Assembly (NCBI GenBank): GCA_017454855.1
Contig: JAFTCE010000150.1
Coordinates: forward strand, 1-64,000
DNA: 64,000 nucleotides
Direction: 5' to 3'
Source: Desulfovibrio sp.
GTDB lineage: Bacteria; Desulfobacterota; Desulfovibrionia; Desulfovibrionales; Desulfovibrionaceae
The position numbers and the translations under genes were made by a program. This document shows positions 46,027 through 54,800 of the stretch, piece by piece. The notes under the pieces are model-generated. The model worked only from the letters and a program-made list of their open reading frames with translations, was not told the origin of the DNA and ran no database searches. Position 1 is the stretch's first letter; each line of letters begins with the position of its first letter.

Positions 46027-46752
46027 TCAGAAGCCGAAACCATCGCTGTCTGCACCTGAGGAGCCAAAGCCAAAGTCATCCGGCACACTGTTTTCTGCCG
46101 GTGCTGCAGCTTCGGCATCTCCCCCTTCAACAGCGGCAGCGCCTGCGGCAACGCCGCCCACGACCATGCCCTTGAGTCCGTCCTTGATGGCGTCTTTGAT
46201 GGTCTCCATGAGTTCATCGTGATTGATGGCCACCTTGCCCTGAAATTCGGCCACCTGGCGACGTAAGGCACCCATGTCGGCATTCACGGCCTTGACCTTG
46301 TCCTCCAGCTCGCCAACCTTCTTGTCCAGGGCAGCGGCACGGGCTTCGGCTGGCTCCAGGGCGCGCACCCGCTCCTCGAGAGCGGTATTGGCGGCAATTT
46401 GGGAACTCAGGCTGTCCTTGGTTTCCTGCAAGGCATCCAGAACCTGAGCGCACAAATTCATTGTTACGCCGTCCATGACCGGCAGCGAGACATTGTCGCC
46501 AAGAAGGCCGCGCCCGCTGCTCACAAAGGCATTCCAGGCCTGGCCCTCAAGCCAGTTCAAATCCGCAAATTTTGGGAAACAGCGCACCAGCCAGGCAGCG
46601 GCAAAAGGCCCCACCGCTTTGGCGCAAGTATCACAAGTCAAGGATCGGCCAGTCACATACCCGGCGATTTCCTTGATGTCCACGCCTTCCTTACCCGTGA
46701 CCAGGGCAAGCACTGTTTCAATGGGAAAAACTTTGCGTGTTGTATCAGACAT
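46027..46752 (-). CDS. qmoD: QmoD-like protein (promoter-distal gene of the qmo operon)
   Basis: 241 residues. The N-terminal ~90 residues have a Cys pair in RSLTCDTCAK and a further Cys in VRCFP; the middle is a coiled coil (about residues 105-170, LEERVRALEPAEARAAALDKK); the C-terminus is Gly/Ala-rich and ends DSDGFGF. No membrane helix. In Desulfovibrio vulgaris a hypothetical gene directly after qmoC has been linked to sulfate reduction; this gene has the same position, 95 bp after qmoC. Identity is from context and overall character, not from an alignment. Confidence 0.65.
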   Translation of the reverse strand: MSDTTRKVFPIETVLALVTGKEGVDIKEIAGYVTGRSLTCDTCAKAVGPFAAAWLVRCFPKFADLNWLEGQAWNAFVSSGRGLLGDNVSLPVMDGVTMNLCAQVLDALQETKDSLSSQIAANTALEERVRALEPAEARAAALDKKVGELEDKVKAVNADMGALRRQVAEFQGKVAINHDELMETIKDAIKDGLKGMVVGGVAAGAAAVEGGDAEAAAPAENSVPDDFGFGSSGADSDGFGF

Positions 46753-46847
46753 GGCGGTCTCCTCCTGGGAGAACGATTTTTATGACAGACATTCGCGCTG
46801 TACGCGATTGCAAATCGGCCCCCGCCCGCAGGCGGGAGCCAAGCCAT

Positions 46848-48026
46848 TTACCCTCTCCCGTACATGCGGACGTATACCAGAGCCGCCGTGCGGTACACAA
46901 AGTGCCCCAGTTTGGACCAAGGCAGATAGGCGAAAAGCATCCAGACAAAGACCAGATGCAGATAGTAGACCATAAAGGCAAAGACCACGCAGTCGGCCAG
47001 ACGGAAGCACTGTGCAAAGACACCCGTGAGGGCCACTGCCCAGATGATGCCCAGAAGATACCAATCATGCCAACTGGAGCCGTGATTCTCATTATTTTGC
47101 AGCCAACGGCGCACAGTCAGTACGGCGAGGCCAGCCAAAAGCAATATGGCCCCAAAGTTTGCCAGCAGTTTGACCGGAAATGTCAGCGGCATGGGCGTTT
47201 CAATACTGATCACAGGCCAGATTTTTCCCAGCCAATGCCCGCCGGCCACAACGGCGGTGACAAAGGCCAAAATACAAAAACTGTAAACCAGAAGAAGATG
47301 ACCAACCTGACGATTGTAGCGCGTTTTGCCGGTGTTGGGTCCGTCTTCGCAATCGCTGAACTTCTTGTGCGTGATGACCTCATCCCAGATCACATCCCAA
47401 AGATGCAAGAGCCAACAACGCTTTTTGCCGATCACGGCCATCTTGCCTTCTGGTTTGAACATACCCCAGAGCTTGACCACCCCGCGTCCAATAATGAACA
47501 AAGCCCCAAAAAAGGTCAGCATGAATATGGGGTCAATGGTATAATCGCCGTAAAAAATCTGGCCAAAGACAATACGTCCGTCAGCTGCTCTGGGGAACCA
47601 TGCGCCCACAATGCTGGCACGAATGGCCCAGACCACAAGCCAAAGCACGGCTGGTATGGCAAAGAGCATGGGCAGTCCCGAGGGTTTGCTCATGAGCTTG
47701 CCAATGCAGCTCGGTTCTAACAAATCCCGATAGATGATATTGCGCGCAGCACTCAGCGTGTCCGCCGGCTTGGCTCCTCTTGGGCAGAGGTCAGAGCAGT
47801 TGCCGCAGTTGTGGCAGAGCCACAGGTCGGCATCGCCCATGAGCTTGTCCTTCAAGCCCCAAGAGGCCCAGACCATTTCCTTGCGCGGGTACGGCGCATT
47901 GGCCGGCGAAAGGGGGCAGGCCACAGAGCAAGTTGCGCATTGATAGCATTTCTTCAGGGAGTCAGCGCCTGCTTCCTGCAGCTCCCTGACAAAGTCCACA
48001 TCAGGTTTGATAGCACATTGAGCCAT
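46848..48026 (-). CDS. qmoC: Quinone-interacting membrane-bound oxidoreductase, subunit C
   Basis: 392 residues from ATG 48026. The N-terminal domain binds two [4Fe-4S] clusters: CYQCATCSVACPLSP and CHNCGNCSDLCPRG. The C-terminal part has six membrane helices with His residues suited to heme b (for example RQVGHLLLVYSF and YYLHLVFVWMLF). QmoC takes electrons from menaquinol in the membrane and passes them via QmoB and QmoA to APS reductase. It begins 13 bp after the qmoB stop. Confidence 0.95.
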   Translation of the reverse strand: MAQCAIKPDVDFVRELQEAGADSLKKCYQCATCSVACPLSPANAPYPRKEMVWASWGLKDKLMGDADLWLCHNCGNCSDLCPRGAKPADTLSAARNIIYRDLLEPSCIGKLMSKPSGLPMLFAIPAVLWLVVWAIRASIVGAWFPRAADGRIVFGQIFYGDYTIDPIFMLTFFGALFIIGRGVVKLWGMFKPEGKMAVIGKKRCWLLHLWDVIWDEVITHKKFSDCEDGPNTGKTRYNRQVGHLLLVYSFCILAFVTAVVAGGHWLGKIWPVISIETPMPLTFPVKLLANFGAILLLAGLAVLTVRRWLQNNENHGSSWHDWYLLGIIWAVALTGVFAQCFRLADCVVFAFMVYYLHLVFVWMLFAYLPWSKLGHFVYRTAALVYVRMYGRG

Positions 48027-48039
48027 GCGAGACTTCCTC

Positions 48040-50310
48040 CTACATGCCCTTGAACGGGTTGGGTCCCATGGCCATGATGCGATCGACAAAACTGTCGATC
48101 AGGCCGGGAACCTTGTCGTATTCGTCAATGGCCACTTCAAATTGCTCAACGCGCTCCGGCTGGACGCCAAGGCGATTGAGCGTCTCGGCGATGTTCTCCT
48201 TGCGGCGCGAGCATATCTCCGACCCCTTGACAAAGTGACATTGATAGTCATCGCCGTATTTGCAGCCGAGCAGCATGACGCCGTCATAGCCCTTGCTCAT
48301 GGCATCGGAAATCCAGATGGCATTCACCGAACCCAAACAACGCACGGGAATGATACGGCAATAGGGACTCCAGGTTCTGTTGCGCGAACCAGCCATGTCC
48401 ACGGCAGGATAAGCATCGTTTTCGCAAGCGAGAATGAGTACCCGCGGCCCATCGGCCTTGAAGTCCTTGGGCACCTGAACTTCTCGGATCATGGAGCCAA
48501 TCTGGTCAATATTATAGTTGGCAAAAGAAATGACACGTTCGGGGCAGGCGCCGAAGCACGTGCCACAACGGCGGCACCGTGCCGGATTGGGCTTGGGCGT
48601 ACCCTTTTCGTCGTCATCCAGTGCTCCAAAGGGACATTCTTCAGTGCAGCGTTTGCATTGGGTGCAACGCACAAAATTGAACACCGGATAGGAGTTGTCG
48701 CCGGAGCGCGGATGCACGGCCACGCCATGACTAGCTGCCTCAATGCATTGGATGGCCTTGAGGACAGCGCCCTTGGCGTCCTCCTCGCAGGCATCCAGAG
48801 TCAGAGGCTGGCGAACACAGCCTGCGGCATACACGCCCGTACGCCGGGTTTCGTAGGGGAAGCGGATGTAGTTGGAATCGGCAAAACCATCAAAAAGCTG
48901 CAAATCCGGAAAATCAGGACCCTGGCGGTAGGCAAAACCTACGGTCACTTCCTTAGCCGTCGTCGGCACAAGACCGGTGGGCAGGACAACCAGATCCACA
49001 TCCAAATCAAAATCCATGCCGAGCAGGGTGTTCTGGCAGGAGACGACCATGTGGTTGCTAGCCTCGGTAATAGCCGTCACGTCAGCCTTGGTCATCATCA
49101 CGCCCAAGCGATCCTGCATTTTCTTATAGAAACGTTCCAAGATGCCAGGCACTGTCATATTTTTATAGATAATGAATGCCTGGCAGGCGTCGTTGGATTT
49201 TTCACAGACAATGTTGGCCAAACGCAGCATACCCACGCTGTTCACGGCATTGGAGTACTGCAAGTGGCGAATGCTTTCCAGGTCTTCCTTGACAAAGACC
49301 TTTTCTTCCTTTTCGTCCGCCTGAGCCGCTTCGGCCTGAGGCTCCTCTGGAGCAGCTGCCGCCGCTGCAGCGGCCTTTTTCACGGCCTCCTCGGCCAAGG
49401 TCGTGTCCAGGACAAAGGCAATACGCTTGGCGCGAACCTTGCCCTCCACGAGCATTTTACCGAATGTAGCCGCATCTACGACCTTGTCGCTCTGGCCGAG
49501 GCCCATGGGCGCGAGGAACTTGTGATCCAGGGGAAGCCAGCCGGTGGCCAAAACCACAGCGCCCACGGCCACACTCTGTGTGCCGCCAGGAGTCGCAATG
49601 CTCGCCGTGTACTCCCCTGGCTGGCCTTCGAGCTTTTCCATGTGAGCATTGAGATGCACAGTAATTTTGTCGTTAGCAGCCACCTTGGCAATTTTTTCAG
49701 ACAGATTGAGAGGCTGCTTGTCCGTCCACGGGGCGGCCAGGGGTGAGGCAGTGGGGATGTTGTTGGCCGCGCCGCCAAGTTTGTCGGCTTTCTCTACGAG
49801 GACGACCTCATAGCCCGTAGCCGCAGCCTCCAATGCTGCCGTGAGGCCCGTCCAGCCGCCGCCGATGACGAGGATGCGCGGGGTTCCGCTGATGGCCGCC
49901 GAGTCCGGCACAGAACTCTTCTGCAGCTTGACCACGCCCATATTCACATAGTCACGGGCCATGGCGGCAAGCAGGACAGGCGCACCGTGCGCCACATCCA
50001 CGGGGCTTCTGTCGGGATTTCTGTAGGACTGCACACACTGCTCGCGCAGGTTCACATGTTCCACCTGTACCGGCAAACGGTAGAGATCCGAATCCACACG
50101 CGGCGATGCCCCGCAGAGCAAGACGCCATCGAGATTCTGGGCCGTGATGTCGGCCTTAATCTCGTCCAAAGCACAGGCCAACAGGGGGACAACCTTAACC
50201 ACAGGCGTGAGATCGCCCCATTTTTTGGTTGTCTGTTCGGCCAAGGCGGACACATCCAGACCTCCGCCGATATTCTGCTGGTCAAAATAGACGCCAATCT
50301 TACCAGCCAT
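48040..50310 (-). CDS. qmoB: Quinone-interacting membrane-bound oxidoreductase, subunit B
   Basis: 756 residues. An HdrA-like flavoprotein with FAD motif ILVIGGGWTGLTAALEAA near residue 145, two ferredoxin-type clusters (CTQCKRCTEECPFGALD and CRRCGTCFGACPERV near residues 560-600), and a C-terminal MvhD-like domain (VLILACENDAYPAVDMAG, VRCLGSVNAIWI, GCKYGDDYQCHFVKG). A low-complexity Ala/Glu-rich insert sits at about 315-345. It relays electrons between QmoC and QmoA and may take part in electron confurcation. It begins 5 bp after the qmoA stop. Confidence 0.96.
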   Translation of the reverse strand: MAGKIGVYFDQQNIGGGLDVSALAEQTTKKWGDLTPVVKVVPLLACALDEIKADITAQNLDGVLLCGASPRVDSDLYRLPVQVEHVNLREQCVQSYRNPDRSPVDVAHGAPVLLAAMARDYVNMGVVKLQKSSVPDSAAISGTPRILVIGGGWTGLTAALEAAATGYEVVLVEKADKLGGAANNIPTASPLAAPWTDKQPLNLSEKIAKVAANDKITVHLNAHMEKLEGQPGEYTASIATPGGTQSVAVGAVVLATGWLPLDHKFLAPMGLGQSDKVVDAATFGKMLVEGKVRAKRIAFVLDTTLAEEAVKKAAAAAAAAPEEPQAEAAQADEKEEKVFVKEDLESIRHLQYSNAVNSVGMLRLANIVCEKSNDACQAFIIYKNMTVPGILERFYKKMQDRLGVMMTKADVTAITEASNHMVVSCQNTLLGMDFDLDVDLVVLPTGLVPTTAKEVTVGFAYRQGPDFPDLQLFDGFADSNYIRFPYETRRTGVYAAGCVRQPLTLDACEEDAKGAVLKAIQCIEAASHGVAVHPRSGDNSYPVFNFVRCTQCKRCTEECPFGALDDDEKGTPKPNPARCRRCGTCFGACPERVISFANYNIDQIGSMIREVQVPKDFKADGPRVLILACENDAYPAVDMAGSRNRTWSPYCRIIPVRCLGSVNAIWISDAMSKGYDGVMLLGCKYGDDYQCHFVKGSEICSRRKENIAETLNRLGVQPERVEQFEVAIDEYDKVPGLIDSFVDRIMAMGPNPFKGM

Positions 50311-50315
50311 GCCGC

Positions 50316-51551
50316 CTACCTCCCTTTCACCGTTTGTACCGCCTTCAGGGCGGCGGCTGTACCGGATTGCGCGGAGCGCATCACGTCAAGCGGCATACGC
50401 GCACATCCTGCGGCGAAAATGCCCGCTTCCTCTCCCCCCACGATGAAGCCGTCTTCGTCCAAGGGCAGAGGCAGGGCCGTTTTGTCCACAGCCAGCGTGG
50501 GCTGCATTCCCGTGGCCAGAACCACAAGGTCATAGTCCAGGGTCATTTTTTCACCGCGCACGGCGTCTTCGGCCACTATATGCACCTTGTCGCCAGGTGC
50601 CTGCGCGGCATCGGCCACCTTGCCCTTGACAAAATGGACGTTGGGCAGGGCCTGAACCTTTTCCAGCACCTTCACATAGCGTCCTGGCGCGCGCAAATCT
50701 ATGTAATAGACGGTAATCTGCGTCTGTGAATTCTGCTCGGCCATGTACAGGCACTGCTTCAACGTGGCCATGCAGCAAATGTAGGAACAGTAGTTCAAGT
50801 GGTTCTGATCGCGCGAACCGGCACACTGCACAAAGGCCACATGGTTCGGCACCCTGCCGTCCGTGGGCCGGACAATGCGTCCGCCCGTGGGGCCGAAGGG
50901 CGAAGCCAAACGCTCGAGCTGCATATTGGAAACGCAGTTCTTGACATTGCCAGCGCCAAGATTCGTCAGCCTGGTCACGTCATAGGGCTTCCAGCCCGTG
51001 GCAATGACCACGGCACCCACGTTGAATTCCACTTCGCGCGGCTGTTCGTCCACGTTGAGAAACTTGTCGCCAGCGATGCGCGCAGCGTCAGACTTGGAGA
51101 GTGCAGCCGTGTCCAGGACATAGCGGTTCGGATAGGCAAAGGGCATGGCCTTGTAGAGAGCCTTGCGCGAAGACAAGCCGAAATCGAACTCGCTGGCCAC
51201 TTCGCCCTGCAGGCTTGAGGCCAGCAAACTGAACTCTACGTTGTGCGCAGGCGTATGCCGCGGCTGGATGCGAACGCGAATGTTGTAATCGCCCTTGACG
51301 CCGGAGAAACCGACGACTTCAGCTTGGGTAAAAAATTTGATGTGCGGGTTTTTCCTGATGCGCTGGAACTGGATTTCCAGGCCGCAGGAGGGCGGGCAGA
51401 GTTTGGGGAAATATTTGTTGAGCTGGGCCACACGCCCTCCGAGCCAAGGCGATTTTTCGACGATAAAGACGTCGTGACCCAGTTCCGCCGCTTCAATGGC
51501 GGCAGTGAGGCCTGCAAAGCCGCCGCCCACGACGAGAATGGCATTGGACAT
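50316..51551 (-). CDS. qmoA: Quinone-interacting membrane-bound oxidoreductase, subunit A
   Basis: 411 residues from ATG 51551, with AGGAGGATATC upstream. HdrA-like flavoprotein: the FAD-binding start is ILVVGGGFAGLTAAIEAAEL, then VEKSPWLGGRVAQLNKYFP, the second nucleotide motif VVIATGWKPYD, and the Cys-rich VQCAGSRDQNHLNYCSYICC. It is the soluble part that passes electrons toward AprBA. A GC-rich hairpin separates it from aprA, 251 bp upstream. Confidence 0.96.
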   Translation of the reverse strand: MSNAILVVGGGFAGLTAAIEAAELGHDVFIVEKSPWLGGRVAQLNKYFPKLCPPSCGLEIQFQRIRKNPHIKFFTQAEVVGFSGVKGDYNIRVRIQPRHTPAHNVEFSLLASSLQGEVASEFDFGLSSRKALYKAMPFAYPNRYVLDTAALSKSDAARIAGDKFLNVDEQPREVEFNVGAVVIATGWKPYDVTRLTNLGAGNVKNCVSNMQLERLASPFGPTGGRIVRPTDGRVPNHVAFVQCAGSRDQNHLNYCSYICCMATLKQCLYMAEQNSQTQITVYYIDLRAPGRYVKVLEKVQALPNVHFVKGKVADAAQAPGDKVHIVAEDAVRGEKMTLDYDLVVLATGMQPTLAVDKTALPLPLDEDGFIVGGEEAGIFAAGCARMPLDVMRSAQSGTAAALKAVQTVKGR

Positions 51552-51758
51552 CCTTGATATCCTCCTGCATTGTTGCATAGCGGCTGAAGAAGGAAACGGC
51601 CTCCCGCCGCAAAATGACGCCCGCTGCGCCAAGATTCATCGGCTACTGGCCGGGCCTGACCTGCGGGCCGCCCCCCATGTTTGGGGGTAAGATGCGCCGT
51701 TCATCAACATGCCAAGATCCCGGACGAAATCCTTGTCCTGACATGTGCCGACACAAGA

Positions 51759-51781
51759 GGGGCGGCCTTGCGGGCCGCCCC
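51759..51781 (-). terminator. Hairpin between aprA and qmoA
   Basis: GGGGCGGCC/GGGCCGCCCC-type stem with a short loop, 21 bp after the aprA stop on the minus strand. It is followed by TCTTGTGTC, which has few T, so it could be an attenuator or an RNA-stabilising structure that lets aprBA be expressed more than qmo. Confidence 0.65.
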
Positions 51782-51802
51782 GAGAGTGATCAGCGCCGCC
51801 GA

Positions 51803-53806
51803 CTATGCGGGGATGATCTGATAGTAAGGACGCTTGAAGACAGTTGTCTTGCCGGTCGCGGGATCAAACTTTGAATTCACAAAGCACTTCCACTTGCTGT
51901 CGTCCAGAGCCATGAAGTCTGCACGATAGTAGAAACCGGGATAACGGGTTTCTTCGCGGAAGGCGATGTGCTGCATGTGCAGACGCACGGTCCACAGACG
52001 ATGGTAGTTCTCCCAGCAACGCAGCAGTTCATGCAGGTCGCGAGCTGCCAATTTCTTGGAGTCCTCTTCCATCATGTCCATGAGCCAGAAGCCGGTATCC
52101 AGCAGGGCTTTGGAGGTATTGTAGTAGGTACCCACGCCGCCGCCGTATTCGTCCGTGCACTTGATGAGGCGCATCATGAAGTTCTTGGGCGTGATGTAGT
52201 TGGGATTGACCACAGGGTCAGTGGACGCGCCCTTGAATTCCAGGAAGGTGTAGTACGGGGCGTAGATTTCCTTCTTCAGGTCGTCAGCGCTCTCCTTGAT
52301 GCTGGGCTTGAAGTCCTTGTGATCCACGACCCAGCGCACCAGCTGTTTGCCAGCCAGACGGCCTTCAGCATGGGAACCAGAGGAGAACTTGTGGCCAGAA
52401 GCGCCCACGCCGTCGGCGCAGGTGAACAGACCGTTGACCGTGGTCATACGGTTGTAGACCTTGCCATTGTCGGCCTTGATCTTGTAATCAGCGGGCACCC
52501 AGTCTTCGTCCGGACCAGAGGTCCAGATGCCGCAGCAGCCGGAATGCGAACCGAGCAGATATGGCTCGGTGGGCATGATTTCGGAGCCGCGCTCTTCAGG
52601 CGCCGTGTTGCAGGCAGCCCAAAGGTTGGCCTGGCCCACGCACATGTCGAGGAAGTCTTCCCAAGCTTCGGACTCAAGATCCTTCTGCTCTTCTTCGTTC
52701 ATGGTGGCGAAGGTGTTCAGCAGAGCGGTCTTGGTGTCCATGTAGATGGGACCGCGGCCTTCGCGCATTTCACGAAGCATCATGTGGTTACGCAAGCAGG
52801 TGGGGATGACCTTACCCTTGGCGTAGCCACGATCCTCGTAAGGTTTGAGCATGGCCTTGTTGGTGACGCAGTAGTCTTCGCCCTTGGCATTGGTGGCCTT
52901 GGCTTTGAACAGCAGGAACCACGCGCCCACCGGTCCGTAGCCGTCCTTGAAGCGGGCGGGCACGAAGCGGTTTTCCATCATGGTCATTTCGGCACCGACC
53001 TGGGCACACATGGTGTAGGTGGAACCGGCATTCCAAACAGGATACCAGGCGCGGCCCATGCCTTCGCCTGTGGAGCGGGGACGATAGATGTTCACGGCGC
53101 CGCCGCAGGCCACCAGCATGGCATTGGCGCGGAAGATATGCACTTCATTGGTACGCGTGCTGAAGCCCACAGCACCGGCAATGCGGTTGGGTTCCTTGGC
53201 GTCCAGGAGCAGCTTCACGATGAAGATGCGCTCCATATAGCGATCCTCACCCAGAGCATTCTTGGCGGCCTCGGCCACGATGCACTTGTAGGATTCGCCG
53301 TTGATCATGATCTGCCATTTGCCGGAACGCACAGGACGATCGCCCTTGCGCAGGCTCTTGCCCGCAGCCTTGGCGTCAGCGCCATTCATGTTATGGACGC
53401 CGTCTTCTTTCTTAATCCAGCAGGGCAGACCCCAGTCCTCAAACAGATGCACGGAATCATCCACGTGCCGACCCACATCGAAGATGAGGTCTTCACGCAC
53501 GATGCCCATGAGGTCAGTGCGCACCATGCGCACATAGTCATCCGGCGTATTGTTGTTGTCCGTGCCAATGTAGGTGTTGATGGCGGACAGGCCCTGGGCT
53601 ACGGCGCCGGAACGCTCCAGGGCCGCCTTGTCGCAGAGCATGATGTTGGTCACGCCATTGTCTTTGCCCCAGCGGGCCGCTTCATATGCGGCACCGCAAG
53701 CGCCCATGCCGCCGCCCACGATGAGGATGTCAACGTCGTGTTCCTTGACAGCGGGTTCGGCCAGGGCAATACCTTTGTTCGCTTCATTCACGGGAAGCAT
53801 CGGCAT
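51803..53806 (-). CDS. aprA: Adenylylsulfate (APS) reductase alpha subunit
   Basis: 667 residues, normal length. FAD-binding fold: DILIVGGGMGACGAAYEAARW, then SGAVAQGLSAINTY. Typical AprA segments include HVDDSVHLFEDWGLPCW, NRFVPARFKDGYGPVGAWFL and SGSHAEGRLAGKQLVRW. With AprB it reduces APS to sulfite and AMP in dissimilatory sulfate reduction. ATG 53806 has AAAGGAGAAATC upstream and follows aprB by 30 bp. Confidence 0.98.
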   Translation of the reverse strand: MPMLPVNEANKGIALAEPAVKEHDVDILIVGGGMGACGAAYEAARWGKDNGVTNIMLCDKAALERSGAVAQGLSAINTYIGTDNNNTPDDYVRMVRTDLMGIVREDLIFDVGRHVDDSVHLFEDWGLPCWIKKEDGVHNMNGADAKAAGKSLRKGDRPVRSGKWQIMINGESYKCIVAEAAKNALGEDRYMERIFIVKLLLDAKEPNRIAGAVGFSTRTNEVHIFRANAMLVACGGAVNIYRPRSTGEGMGRAWYPVWNAGSTYTMCAQVGAEMTMMENRFVPARFKDGYGPVGAWFLLFKAKATNAKGEDYCVTNKAMLKPYEDRGYAKGKVIPTCLRNHMMLREMREGRGPIYMDTKTALLNTFATMNEEEQKDLESEAWEDFLDMCVGQANLWAACNTAPEERGSEIMPTEPYLLGSHSGCCGIWTSGPDEDWVPADYKIKADNGKVYNRMTTVNGLFTCADGVGASGHKFSSGSHAEGRLAGKQLVRWVVDHKDFKPSIKESADDLKKEIYAPYYTFLEFKGASTDPVVNPNYITPKNFMMRLIKCTDEYGGGVGTYYNTSKALLDTGFWLMDMMEEDSKKLAARDLHELLRCWENYHRLWTVRLHMQHIAFREETRYPGFYYRADFMALDDSKWKCFVNSKFDPATGKTTVFKRPYYQIIPA

Positions 53807-53836
53807 AGTGATTTCTCCTTTCGCGCACGCTGTTCG

Positions 53837-54310
53837 TTAAAAGGTCAGGGTTTTGTCAGCTTCAGCCACGTCAACCTTCTTGCCAAGGCACTCCTTGGGC
53901 GTGGCAAGAGCTGTTTCCGTGTACAGCAGATTGTCTTCCAGCGTGGCGCTGCCCTTGGGATCGTCAAAGGGCTTGATGCTGCCTTCCGGCGTGGTGCGAA
54001 TGGGGAACTTGAAGCGTTTCACGCTGCCATTGCGGAATTTGACCGTCCACATGACGGAGTCAGCCGAACGCATGGGGATACAGGTGCCGCCCATGGGGGC
54101 GAAGTCCGCGTAGGGGCGAGCGGTGATGGCGCCCTGCGGGCAAATTTTCACGCAGGAATAGCATTCCCAGCAGGCGTCGGGTTCCTGATTGTAGGCGCGC
54201 ATTTCTTTGTCGTCCAAGATCATCAGATCGTTGGGGCAAACATACATGCATGCCGTCTTTTCGCCACCCTTGCAGCCGTCGCATTTGGACGGATCGACAA
54301 ACGTAGGCAT
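53837..54310 (-). CDS. aprB: APS reductase beta subunit
   Basis: 157 residues from ATG 54310, with GGAGGATACGT upstream. Two [4Fe-4S] clusters: CDGCKGGEKTACMYVCPND near the start and CWECYSCVKICPQGA at ~47-61. The C-terminal tail (DNLLYTETALATP) wraps around AprA in known structures. It carries electrons from QmoABC to the AprA flavin. It is the first gene of the operon. Confidence 0.98.
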   Translation of the reverse strand: MPTFVDPSKCDGCKGGEKTACMYVCPNDLMILDDKEMRAYNQEPDACWECYSCVKICPQGAITARPYADFAPMGGTCIPMRSADSVMWTVKFRNGSVKRFKFPIRTTPEGSIKPFDDPKGSATLEDNLLYTETALATPKECLGKKVDVAEADKTLTF

Positions 54311-54611
54311 ACGTATCCTCCAAGTTTCATTTTGGGATGTTACTGAAACCAGCCTCAATCGGCGAGACACGCGGCAAAGCTCAGCCTTGCCGGGCGCAGC
54401 CGAGTGCCTCCACAACGAAGGCCGGGCGTATTGCTTGCGCATTTAATAACAAGCACCTGCCCTTCGAGTCAAGTCCTGTGGGAAATAATCTTTAGGAAAT
54501 TCGGAAAAAATTCTCAAAAAGTGTCCTCGTCGCCCAGCCCGAGGAATGGACGTTTCCCTCCACAGTCGAAACCATCCGCCCCCTGCCTTTGTCACCGTGC
54601 CCTGAGGAGCC
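54311..54611. other. aprBA leader and upstream spacer
   Basis: This 300-bp spacer contains the aprBA leader (about 130 nt), its promoter and, further upstream, no recognisable gene until a small plus-strand ORF at 54612. Confidence 0.5.
54444..54472 (-). promoter_or_regulatory. Promoter of the aprBA(-qmo) operon
   Basis: On the minus strand TTGACT (54467-54472) and TTATTA (54444-54449) with a 17-bp spacer, about 135 bp before aprB. The -10 box is overlapped by GCTTGTTATTAAATGCGC; its TTGTTA half resembles half of a Rex operator (TTGTTAA...TTAACAA), but the other half is missing apart from CAA. Confidence 0.55.
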
Positions 54612-54800
54612 GTGCGGCTCAGACTCAAGGAAGGGCTTGTGGAAGAAATAGCCTTTGACTTCGCCGCCAGTCCAGAGCATTTTCCCCCCAAGCATTGCCA
54701 AGGCTGTACTTGTTGGCTATGGGCGAACGTCTTGCCAGCGCGTAATTTTCGGGCTACCTTGGTGATTGGCAACCAAACATATTCCTGGCGGTTCACATGA
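54612..54800 (+). CDS. Possible small Cys-containing protein coupled to the EPSPS-like gene
   Basis: 62 residues from GTG 54612. GAGGAG stands four to five bases upstream, and the TGA overlaps the ATG of the next gene (ATGA), both signs of real translation. It has a C-x-x-C-x-C group (HCQGCTCW) in the middle and no membrane segment. I do not recognise it; it could equally be the end of a decayed gene. Confidence 0.35.
   Translation: MRLRLKEGLVEEIAFDFAASPEHFPPKHCQGCTCWLWANVLPARNFRATLVIGNQTYSWRFT

Noticed and set aside
48025..49746. 573-codon plus-strand frame
   Set aside because: Antisense to qmoB; no domain can be recognised and qmoB is certain.
51968..54346. 792-codon plus-strand frame rich in His, Gly and Val
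   Set aside because: It is entirely antisense to aprA and aprB, which are unambiguous.
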